From: Alkalibacterium indicireducens
GTDB lineage: Bacteria > Bacillota > Bacilli > Lactobacillales > Carnobacteriaceae_A
NCBI RefSeq assembly: GCF_039522005.1
Contig: NZ_BAAADA010000147.1
Coordinates: 1 to 24,083, forward strand
Direction of reading: 5' to 3'
Length of the DNA: 24,083 nucleotides
In this document: positions 9,901 to 15,900 of the stretch, piece by piece
How the letters are laid out: each line of letters begins with the position of its first letter
How positions within the stretch are numbered: the first letter of the stretch is position 1
Translations under genes and position numbers: made by a program
The notes under the pieces: generated by a model
What the model saw: the letters and a program-made list of their open reading frames with translations, nothing else
Told to the model about the DNA's origin: nothing
Database searches by the model: none

Positions 9901-10715
9901 GCAGTAACTGGTTTGAGGACCTGAAACAAGGGAAAATGAAGGAGTCAGATAACGAGACAGTGAAAGCAGCTGTATCGCAGGCCCTTAGTCTAATGGCTTT
10001 TGAGTACCCATATGAGCTGGCTACTCAGACCACCAGTTACCAGTCCGTGTCCGAGATTAAACGCATGTTTGAAGAACCGGATGACGGACAGATGGTGAAA
10101 ATTGATGTAACGAATCCTAGACAGTCCAACAGGTACGTTGAAGATGAACTGGAGCGGCCCAAGTTTCTACAGGAGGTATTGAAACCAAGCGGAGCAGAAA
10201 TCGGTAAAGCCACCCACCTGGTGCTGCAGGCTATTGACTTGAATGAATCGCTAACTGCTGAGGATATTAAAGCTGAGGTAAATAAACTTGCTTCTGAAAA
10301 AGTCATCACTGAAGATATTGCTGAGCTAATACCTGTAGAAAAAATCGACCGATTTTTCCAGACAACATTTGGGCGCTATATATTAGGCCATGTTTCGTCA
10401 ATGAAGAGGGAAGTGCCGTTCTCACTTCTCCTGGAAGCTAGAGATATTTTTCAGGATATGAAGGCAGTGGATGACAACGTACTGATTCACGGGATTATCG
10501 ACGGCTATATTGAAGGGGAAGAAGGCCTCATTCTCTTTGACTATAAGACAGACAATGTTGAACGCTTCCAGGATCGAGCTGAAGAAGAAATGCTTAAAAA
10601 ATATAAAGGTCAGCTCATGCTGTACAAGCAGGCACTGGAATCGATACTGAGAAAACCAGTACTCGAGACATACTTGGTTCTGCTGGATAATGGCCAGACG
10701 ATTCAGGTGAACTAG
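6933..10715 (+). CDS. rexA: ATP-dependent helicase/nuclease subunit A (RexA/AddA)
   Basis: RexA is the UvrD-type 3'-5' helicase with a second RecB-like nuclease domain, and the motor of RexAB. Helicase motifs occur in order: Walker A SASAGSGKTT (Lys38), VTYTNAAAREM, TLHSFC, Walker B VMVDEYQDIN near residue 412, GDVKQSIYSFR, LAENFRSR, VRVMTIHASKGLEFP near 806 and VLYVALTRAE. The nuclease motifs follow: GKATH near 1090, HGIIDGYIEG, LFDYKTDNV near 1202 and YKGQLMLYKQAL. At 1260 residues it is complete. Its ATG overlaps the rexB stop by one base (TAATG), suggesting coupled translation in a two-gene operon. Since RexB has no ATPase motif, RexA should supply all the motor activity. Confidence 0.95.
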   Translation: MATIPSKPADAQFTDHQWQAIYDEGKNILVSASAGSGKTTVLVQRVIEKIKNFTDINELLVVTYTNAAAREMKERIQRAIQKELNAETDPKKKQHLIRQIPLLGHADISTLHSFCLKVIKRYYYLIDFDPVFRLLTDDTEIALMKEDVWEELREELYGEEDSLFEALAQAYSNDRSDDGLTDLIFKLYDFSRSKTDSKGWLSDLSSRYETEGGDLASSTIFQELAKPAILDTLDTAKELLSDAHQMSNGDPSLDKTVELLVNDLELVERAEQAIHEDRLNDVYSLLNGPIFPRWKNPGKHSPDEVKEAAKEMKSFRDKAKAFVVSLRDSYFLLSPDEQAETMSAVKGLVEELSRVAVLFYERYQQHKADRKVLDFNDLEHLTLAILIDADDGQSVPSEASRHYRRQFAEVMVDEYQDINLIQETILKWLTRSSDDIGNQFMVGDVKQSIYSFRLADPSLFIEKYERYEKSQDGDRIILAENFRSRPDVLQFTNFIFEQLMDKKVGELAYDESAKLINGFTAFPESDRFSADVLIYETEEDDAEEDNESLDTDSVTFQMNTKTKGEIYMVAHKILEMVASGYEVYDKEMKANRPVQFKDIVLLTPTKKNNIDIQDIFKQLQIPTAVNDTQNYFQTTEIAIMMSLLKVIDNPKQDIPLAAVLRSPMVGLNEVDMARIRIEDKQGTYFEALEAFVSRTNWQDEGNIKLQEKLIQFYQQLEHWRTQSKRKSLVELIWMIYEDTGFLHYVGGMSSGRQRKANLHALYERAASYEKTSFKGLFQFIRFIEKMQKKDKDLAEPSAVTDGEDAVRVMTIHASKGLEFPIVFVMDMSKRFNLMDIRGSTVLDEEYGVGSEYIDVTNRIKTPTLPETVLKMQKKNRILSEQMRVLYVALTRAEQKLFLVGSYKNKETAISKWNKVSGHAQTVLPPALRLDSQHFMDWIGQCLIRHQNMKAESEIKSQNRWVHTYDTSFTVSFYQSTELEEHLISYQNEESSNWFEDLKQGKMKESDNETVKAAVSQALSLMAFEYPYELATQTTSYQSVSEIKRMFEEPDDGQMVKIDVTNPRQSNRYVEDELERPKFLQEVLKPSGAEIGKATHLVLQAIDLNESLTAEDIKAEVNKLASEKVITEDIAELIPVEKIDRFFQTTFGRYILGHVSSMKREVPFSLLLEARDIFQDMKAVDDNVLIHGIIDGYIEGEEGLILFDYKTDNVERFQDRAEEEMLKKYKGQLMLYKQALESILRKPVLETYLVLLDNGQTIQVN

Positions 10716-10736
10716 TGAAGGGTTATGATTAAAGGG

Positions 10737-10763
10737 AAAGCAGCTGAATCAGCTGCTTTTTCT
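10737..10763 (+). terminator. Terminator after rexA
   Basis: The perfect stem AAAGCAGCT / AGCTGCTTT (10737-10745 and 10751-10759), with loop GAATC, runs into TTTTTC. A rho-independent terminator 21 bases after the rexA stop. Confidence 0.85.
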
Positions 10764-10930
10764 TATGAAATTTTTTTAAGAGTCATGTTGATCTATAGCG
10801 CGTAGACGATAGAGACAGATTAATGTGGTTGCTTCGTAACTAGAGGTAAAAATTCGTATGAGTACCTGTGCTTGGACGATTGGACCGGAACTTAGAACAG
10901 AAATCCATCTTAGTGACGTATTTCACACAA
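10764..10930. other. Orphan intergenic segment between facing terminators
   Basis: No open frame of useful length exists on either strand. The segment is less A+T-rich than a typical spacer and has short potential stems: GTTGC-TTC-GTAAC (one wobble) and AGGTA...TACCT around 10830-10870. It could be a decayed gene, a small repeat or an RNA; I cannot tell which. Confidence 0.3.
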
Positions 10931-10978
10931 AAAAATCTCTCGAAGTCATTCATTAGCGAACAACAACGAGAGATTTTT
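10931..10978 (-). terminator. Terminator of the leftward envelope operon
   Basis: A perfect 12-base stem, AAAAATCTCTCG (10931-10942) with CGAGAGATTTTT (10967-10978), has a 24-base loop. Read leftwards it lies just past the glycoside hydrolase stop and ends in a U-run. It may also work rightwards. Confidence 0.75.
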
Positions 10979-10992
10979 AATTTATTCATCTA

Positions 10993-12234
10993 TTAATCAA
11001 AACTGTAGGTAGCACCTTCAGAATAACGGTTTCCTGCATTCCATAAGAGGAATTCATCCACTCCATATTCATTCAAGGCGCGAATCTGCTCACTGACTTC
11101 TTCAGCGCCATAATTCATGTACCATCCTGAACCAAGATAAGATGCTGTGAAGTCCTGGATCCACGGGCGGGAAATAGGGGCACGGTCGCCCAGGTTATCA
11201 AGGATTTCGTTTTCGAGTTCCATGTAGTTTGCGATGACATTATACGGCTCAAGATCTGGGCGCTCAATACCTAATGATCCTGCACCCCAGTGACTAGGGT
11301 AAATCATCGAAGAAATCACGTCGACATTCTCAGAAATTCTTGAAAAGTTCTGACCGATACCAGGAGTTTCTTCTCGCGTTGCAGCATAGCCGAAGATATC
11401 TACAGATACATCGACATCATAAGGCTGAAGTTCACGACGAGCATAAGCTACGAATTCAGTTACAGCATCGACACGCTGCTTGACATTATCTAGATCGCTC
11501 TCTTCGTAATCGCCTCGAGAATAGTTCAGGTCTTCATCGCGGTATTCAAATCCTTCAGGGAAGCGAACATAGTCGAACTGGATATCCTTAAAGCCAAGCT
11601 TAGCTGCCTGGCGGGCCACTTCAACATTATACTCCCATACTTCACGTTCATATGGATTGACGAAGCTTTCTCCGCGGCGGTTAGCCCATACGGATCCGTC
11701 ATCTTCAGTAAATGACAGATCAGGGCGTTCATTAGCCAGTCTGGAATCTTTAAATACGACAATACGTGCAATTGGGTAAATATCGTTTTCCTCTAGATGT
11801 TCCATCAAAGGTTCAGCTTCAACAATGTTATTAGTGAACTGATTGACGTATTCATGATCGGATTCTATCGGCATGACAATATCGCCGTAATCATCTTTAA
11901 CATCGATAACCATGCTGTTCAGTTCAGTCGTATTGAGCAGTTCGGTCAATGTTTCCAGTCTGGATCCACCTGCAGAATGGGCAGTGACGAAAATACCTTT
12001 CACGCCGTCTTCTGGATAGTCGATGTTTACTCCGCTGTCAAATTTAAACTGACGGGGGAAACTTTCCGGTACAGAAAGAAGGGGGTCTTGAGTATAGTTC
12101 AGGTAAGTTGTCTCGATATCTTCAGGCTGATCAACAGTATCATTTTCATCGGCTGAAACGACTGATGGGGAAAGAGAAGCAACTGCTAATAAGGCTGCAG
12201 AGTAAAATACATGTTTCTTTAAATTAAGTTTCAT
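10993..12234 (-). CDS. Secreted putative glycoside hydrolase (DUF4015 type)
   Basis: This 413-residue protein has an export signal: KLNLKKH, a hydrophobic stretch near residues 8-27 (FYSAALLAVASLSPSVV), and a likely cut after VSA near residue 28. The rest resembles the DUF4015 family of predicted TIM-barrel glycoside hydrolases: GVKGIFVTAHSAGG, MVIDVKDDYGDI, IARIVVFKD, FKDIQFDYVRFPEG and SVDIFGYAA, which look like successive barrel strands ending in acidic residues. Substrate unknown; cell-wall or capsular glycan is an inference. Its ATG shares one base with the stop of the deacetylase gene, so the two are translationally coupled and may act on the same polymer. Confidence 0.8.
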   Translation of the reverse strand: MKLNLKKHVFYSAALLAVASLSPSVVSADENDTVDQPEDIETTYLNYTQDPLLSVPESFPRQFKFDSGVNIDYPEDGVKGIFVTAHSAGGSRLETLTELLNTTELNSMVIDVKDDYGDIVMPIESDHEYVNQFTNNIVEAEPLMEHLEENDIYPIARIVVFKDSRLANERPDLSFTEDDGSVWANRRGESFVNPYEREVWEYNVEVARQAAKLGFKDIQFDYVRFPEGFEYRDEDLNYSRGDYEESDLDNVKQRVDAVTEFVAYARRELQPYDVDVSVDIFGYAATREETPGIGQNFSRISENVDVISSMIYPSHWGAGSLGIERPDLEPYNVIANYMELENEILDNLGDRAPISRPWIQDFTASYLGSGWYMNYGAEEVSEQIRALNEYGVDEFLLWNAGNRYSEGATYSFD

Positions 12235-13127
12235 TAATCTGTTTCCTCGCTTTCTGATTGTTCTGGAGTGGCGGAGCGAATCAAGTCGGGATCCACCAGT
12301 TCATAATCGTTTTCTCTTAAGCCTTCAATAATTTGAGGCGTGGCTTCAAGAGTCCAGCGACGGTCATGCATCAGCAAATTGGCTCCTGGTCTTAGCAGTT
12401 CGGTATTGACCATAATATCAGCAAGTGGCTCAGCTTCCATATAGCCGGATTCCCAGTCATAGCCATAGGTCCAGTTCATAAGGACCATCCCGTCTTCTCT
12501 AACAAGTTCCTTGACATGATCAGTGTTCTGACCGAATGGTGCTCTGAAGAAGCGAGGACGCTCTCCGATGATTTTCTCAATAAGGTCACTAGTCTTCATG
12601 ATTTCCTCAGTCTGTTCCTCTTCACTCAAAGAAGGGAGGCTCTGATGGGTGTGTGTATGGTTCCCGATGGCAAATCCCATCTCGTGAATTTCTCTAAGCA
12701 TCTCCTGGCCTTCTTCACTCTCAATAAACATTCCGTTAACGAAGAAAATCGCAGGAGCGTCATGTTCGACAAGCGCTTCAGCAATGTCCACGGCGTAATT
12801 ATCTGGTGCATCATCATAAGTAAGAAGGGCGACACGTTCGTTTGCTTCTTCGCCTTCAATCACTTGAATTGTAGCTATGTCATTTTCGTTGACTTCGTAA
12901 AGATATGAAGATTCTTCAGGTTCATCTATTGACACGTCTTCTTCATCATCTGAGTCTTCATTAGAGTGATCATCGTCATTCATATCAGCTTGACCTTCAC
13001 TGGTTTCTTCAGAACTGTCTTCAACAGGTTCAGACTGCTCATCCGAATCGTATTCTGCATCTGAGGTATCACAGGCAGTCAATATAAGAGATGAGGCTAA
13101 AAATAGAGTAGCTAATGTTCGTTTCAT
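12234..13127 (-). CDS. Polysaccharide deacetylase lipoprotein (NodB domain)
   Basis: This is a carbohydrate esterase family 4-type deacetylase, likely N-deacetylating cell-wall or surface glycan outside the membrane. The start at 13127 is chosen because AAGGAG lies nine bases upstream; an ATG at 13148 would add seven residues but precedes that site. The signal peptide ends in the lipobox LTAC with Cys19, so the protein should be a lipoprotein, followed by a very acidic linker (about residues 22-75). NodB motifs are visible: TYDDAP at 103-108, metal-binding HTHTH at 157-161, RAPFG at 195-199 and LLMHDRR near the end. The first motif is TYDDAP rather than the usual TFDDGP, keeping the Asp pair. 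The upstream gene's stop codon merges with this RBS. Confidence 0.88.
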   Translation of the reverse strand: MKRTLATLFLASSLILTACDTSDAEYDSDEQSEPVEDSSEETSEGQADMNDDDHSNEDSDDEEDVSIDEPEESSYLYEVNENDIATIQVIEGEEANERVALLTYDDAPDNYAVDIAEALVEHDAPAIFFVNGMFIESEEGQEMLREIHEMGFAIGNHTHTHQSLPSLSEEEQTEEIMKTSDLIEKIIGERPRFFRAPFGQNTDHVKELVREDGMVLMNWTYGYDWESGYMEAEPLADIMVNTELLRPGANLLMHDRRWTLEATPQIIEGLRENDYELVDPDLIRSATPEQSESEETD

Positions 13128-13140
13128 AGTCTTCTTCTCC

Positions 13141-13680
13141 TTATTCATCCTCAGTCAATTGGTTATCAATAGATGTCTGCAGCTGGTCTAAACTTTCACC
13201 AAAGTCTACCAGTGTCTCGTCAAGTACGAGCAGGTATTCTCTAAGTTCGTCACGTTCGTCATTAATTGATTGAATGCCGTCGACGAAGTCTTCATAAGTC
13301 GCGCCATTTTCAGATAAACTGACGAAATAGCTGTCTTGTGAAGAGAGGGCAGCCTGGTAATTTTCTCTATACTGGATGAGCTGATCAGTAAAAGTATCGA
13401 CGTCAGACATAACTGCATCGATTTCTGATTGATCCAGCAGTTCTCCTTCATAAGTATCGAGCGTTGACTGGTGTTTGCTCATTTCTTCTTCATGTGCTGC
13501 TATGTTTTCCAACACAGCTTCTCTGGATTCAATATTTTCGAATACCGGGGAAGAGCCATCACCTAAAGTAGTCAACTCATCATCCGATTCAAGTGTTTCA
13601 CTGAAACTATTCTGCAGATCAGTTTCCAGATCATATAAATGATTCAGTTCATCCGCAGTCTCTGTTCTTAATCGGTCCAG
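13141..13680 (-). CDS. YkyA-like coiled-coil envelope protein lacking a normal start
   Basis: The frame encodes a helical, acidic protein that I match to the YkyA family of putative cell-wall-binding lipoproteins. Heptad-rich stretches run throughout, for example EEEMSKHQSTLDTYEGELL and INDERDELREYLLVLDETL. Family members begin with a lipoprotein signal peptide, which is missing here. The frame stays open from 13141 to about 13720, and a promoter (13730-13758) and a strong SD (13692-13699) precede it. However, no ATG, GTG or TTG follows the SD in frame until TTG at 13575, deep inside the domain. I drew the left boundary at CTG 13678-13680, 11 bases after the SD, which is only a candidate start. 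The gene may be a pseudogene that lost its leader. It is first in the deacetylase-hydrolase operon. Confidence 0.6.
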   Translation of the reverse strand: MDRLRTETADELNHLYDLETDLQNSFSETLESDDELTTLGDGSSPVFENIESREAVLENIAAHEEEMSKHQSTLDTYEGELLDQSEIDAVMSDVDTFTDQLIQYRENYQAALSSQDSYFVSLSENGATYEDFVDGIQSINDERDELREYLLVLDETLVDFGESLDQLQTSIDNQLTEDE

Positions 13681-13691
13681 TTCCTGTGTGG

Positions 13692-13699
13692 CCTCCTTT
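13692..13699 (-). promoter_or_regulatory. SD without an adjacent start codon
   Basis: Read leftwards this is AAAGGAGG, a near-perfect Shine-Dalgarno. The following 30 bases contain no ATG, GTG or TTG in any frame. The only in-frame candidate near it is CTG at 13678-13680. Confidence 0.6.
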
Positions 13700-13729
13700 A
13701 TTGTTTTAAATATATACGATTACTTTTCG

Positions 13730-13758
13730 AGTATATCAGACTTCTTTATCTAATTAAA
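13730..13758 (-). promoter_or_regulatory. Promoter of the YkyA-deacetylase-hydrolase operon
   Basis: On the minus strand, TTTAAT (13753-13758) and TATACT (13730-13735) are 17 bases apart, about 30 bases before the SD. The -35 is weak and the -10 good. Confidence 0.5.
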
Positions 13759-13853
13759 CTGTAATGGTTGTAATCGAGTTATATTGTTTCTTTGATGAGG
13801 TAAGGGATTGAGAGAATCTTTCAGTAAAGGTAGGTTTCATCGCAAAAATATTG

Positions 13854-13859
13854 TACAAT
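13854..13859 (+). promoter_or_regulatory. Possible -10 box of lspA
   Basis: TACAAT lies 32 bases before the lspA ATG. No convincing -35 exists 16-18 bases upstream, so this is a weak call. Confidence 0.3.
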
Positions 13860-13891
13860 ATGAGAAAGTCTACTAAAGAAAAGAGGATTTT

Positions 13892-14362
13892 ATGATACTT
13901 TATTACACTTTGGCAGTTCTGATCATCGGACTGGACCAACTGACCAAGTATTTGACTGTTTCAACTATTCCATTTAGAGAAACAGTAGAATGGATACCAA
14001 ATGTCCTGTCGTTTACTCATCATCGCAATACGGGAGCAGCCTGGGGTATACTTGAGGGCCAGATGCTGTTCTTTTACATCGTTACGGTTGTCGTTGTAGG
14101 TGTCGTCATTTATTATCTGCATACGTTAGGCAAGCAAGATATACTTATCGGCTTATCGCTAAGTATGATACTTGGAGGCGCAATTGGAAACTTCATCGAC
14201 CGACTGATTCAACAGTATGTTGTTGATATGATCAAACTTGACTTCATCAATTTTCCGATCTTTAATATAGCAGATATTGCTTTATCGGTAGGAGTTGGAC
14301 TGATGATCGTTTACCTTGTTATAGACGAGATTAGAAATCACAAGAAGAAAGTTGGACAATAG
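13892..14362 (+). CDS. lspA: Lipoprotein signal peptidase (signal peptidase II)
   Basis: LspA is the membrane aspartyl protease that cuts the signal peptide of prolipoproteins just before the lipid-modified cysteine. At 156 residues with four hydrophobic segments it is typical. Conserved blocks are DQLTK (residues 15-19), HHRNTGAAWG (43-52), GNFIDR (99-104), YVVDMI with catalytic Asp112, and FPIFNIAD with catalytic Asp128. AAAGAGGA lies a few bases before the ATG. It overlaps the following pseudouridine synthase gene region and heads the lspA-rluD-pyrR cluster common in Bacillota. One likely substrate in this window is the deacetylase lipoprotein encoded divergently next door. Confidence 0.95.
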   Translation: MILYYTLAVLIIGLDQLTKYLTVSTIPFRETVEWIPNVLSFTHHRNTGAAWGILEGQMLFFYIVTVVVVGVVIYYLHTLGKQDILIGLSLSMILGGAIGNFIDRLIQQYVVDMIKLDFINFPIFNIADIALSVGVGLMIVYLVIDEIRNHKKKVGQ

Positions 14363-14363
14363 A

Positions 14364-15269
14364 ATGACAGAAAGCTACACCTTTACTATTAAAAATGAAT
14401 CAGGACGACTGGATAAGTTTCTGGCTGATCAGCTGCCGGATCATTCAAGATCTCAAATCCAAGGATGGATCAAGGATGAACAGGTTACCGTGAACAGTGA
14501 ACCGTCAAAAGCAAATTATAAATTGCAGCAGGACGATGTTATTGCACTATCCATTCCTGAACCTGTAGAGATCGATGCACAGCCAGAAGACATAGCGATC
14601 GATATCGTGTATGAGGATAAAGATGTCGTTGTTATCAACAAACCTCAGGGAATGGTGGTTCATCCATCTCTGGGGCATGAAGGTGGTACTCTGGTCAATG
14701 CATTGCTTTATCATATTAAAGACTTATCAGGAATCAATGGAAAGATTAGACCCGGTATTGTCCACCGAATCGACAAAGATACATCTGGCCTTCTGATGGT
14801 CGCTAAAAATGATGTGGCTCACGAAAAACTGGCTGAACAGCTTCAAGATAAGACTGCCGGACGTGAATACATCGGGCTCGTCCATGGGGTCATTCAAAAT
14901 GACCGTGGAACGATCGATGCTCCGATCGGACGCGACCCTAAAAATCGTAAAAAATATAAAGTTGTCGAAAATGGAAAACCATCTGTAACTCATTTCGAAG
15001 TGATTGAACGGTTCAACGACTTTACTCTTTTAAAACTGAACCTGGAAACTGGTCGTACGCACCAGATTCGCGTACATCTGGAATATATCGGCTATCGCAT
15101 GGCTGGCGATCCACTTTACGGACCAAGAAAAACGCTTGAAGGACCAGGACAGTTCCTGCACGCCGCCTCTTTGCAGTTTGTCCATCCGACTACAGGAGAA
15201 AGACTATCGTTTTCAGCTCCACTGCCAGAATCATTTGAAGAAACACTAGATCACATCAGAAGACTGTAA
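14364..15269 (+). CDS. RluD-type 23S rRNA pseudouridine synthase
   Basis: This RluA/RluD-family enzyme isomerises uridine to pseudouridine in large-subunit rRNA; which uridine cannot be read from sequence. An N-terminal S4 RNA-binding domain (RLDKFLADQLPDHSRSQIQGW, residues 15-35) precedes the catalytic domain with HRIDKDTSGLL, catalytic Asp137, and the later motifs GRTHQIRVHL and GDPLYG. About 301 residues is normal. I prefer ATG 14364, one base after the lspA stop; an in-frame TTG at 14352 would add four residues inside lspA. No strong SD is present, which fits translational coupling to lspA. In Bacillus the equivalent gene is ylyB. Confidence 0.92.
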   Translation: MTESYTFTIKNESGRLDKFLADQLPDHSRSQIQGWIKDEQVTVNSEPSKANYKLQQDDVIALSIPEPVEIDAQPEDIAIDIVYEDKDVVVINKPQGMVVHPSLGHEGGTLVNALLYHIKDLSGINGKIRPGIVHRIDKDTSGLLMVAKNDVAHEKLAEQLQDKTAGREYIGLVHGVIQNDRGTIDAPIGRDPKNRKKYKVVENGKPSVTHFEVIERFNDFTLLKLNLETGRTHQIRVHLEYIGYRMAGDPLYGPRKTLEGPGQFLHAASLQFVHPTTGERLSFSAPLPESFEETLDHIRRL

Positions 15270-15286
15270 GGGAAAGGAGACTATTC

Positions 15287-15832
15287 ATGTCAAAAGTCGT
15301 ATCAATTTTAGATGAAGTGGCCTTGAACAGGGCACTTACACGAATTTCCTACGAGATCATCGAGCGAAACAAAGGGATAGACAACGTTATTCTAGCAGGT
15401 ATAAAAACAAGAGGAGTATATATCGCAAATAGAATCGCCTCTAAAATCTCCGAGATTGAAGGACAGGATATCCCAGTTGGTGAACTGGATATCACCCTTT
15501 ACCGTGATGATCGACATTTTCCAGAAGAAGTGGAAGATCCTGAAGTAAAAGGACAGATTTTTCCCGTTTCTGTAAAAGGAAAAGTAGTGATCCTGGTCGA
15601 CGATGTCATTTATACCGGTCGAACGATTCGAGCGGCAATGGATGCTGTGATCGACCTGGGCCGTCCCGAAAAAATTATGGTCGCTTCTCTGACGGACAGA
15701 GGACACAGAGAAATTCCGATCAAAGCTGATTACATCGGAAAGAATATACCTACATCAAAATCCGAGCAGGTTAAAGTATCAATGAAAGAGATCGACGGCA
15801 AAGATGCCGTAGAAATTATCAAACCTAATTAA
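15287..15832 (+). CDS. pyrR: Pyrimidine operon regulator / uracil phosphoribosyltransferase
   Basis: PyrR binds pyr mRNA leaders in response to UMP to force termination, and it also makes UMP from uracil and PRPP. At 181 residues it is complete. The PRPP loop VVILVDDVIYTGRT spans residues 100-113, and the RNA-contact region near LYRDD (71-75) is present. AAAGGAGA precedes the ATG. It lies 17 bases after the rluD-type gene, as third member of lspA-rluD-pyrR. In Bacillus subtilis the pyrimidine genes follow directly; here a strong terminator and an opposing gene follow, so the pyr genes it controls must lie elsewhere. No room exists for a PyrR-responsive leader in front of it. Confidence 0.95.
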   Translation: MSKVVSILDEVALNRALTRISYEIIERNKGIDNVILAGIKTRGVYIANRIASKISEIEGQDIPVGELDITLYRDDRHFPEEVEDPEVKGQIFPVSVKGKVVILVDDVIYTGRTIRAAMDAVIDLGRPEKIMVASLTDRGHREIPIKADYIGKNIPTSKSEQVKVSMKEIDGKDAVEIIKPN

Positions 15833-15858
15833 AAAAAGAGGGTTGTACAATAAACATT

Positions 15859-15900
15859 AAAGACCGAGTGATTACATCAAGTAGTCACTCGGTCTTTCCT
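15859..15900. terminator. Bidirectional terminator between pyrR and rqcH
   Basis: AAAGACCGAGTGA (15859-15871) pairs with TCACTCGGTCTTT (15884-15896), 13 bases perfect, and can extend to about 17 pairs with a wobble, leaving loop ATCAA. The arms end in A and T runs, so it can stop transcripts from both sides. It abuts the rqcH stop. Confidence 0.85.

Noticed and set aside
10780..10900. tRNA or tmRNA-like gene in the orphan segment
   Set aside because: No cloverleaf, no TTCRA arm in place and no acceptor stem could be paired.
12516..12908. Plus-strand open frame of 130 codons opposite the deacetylase gene
   Set aside because: The deacetylase on the other strand has all family motifs; this frame has no recognisable motif or SD.
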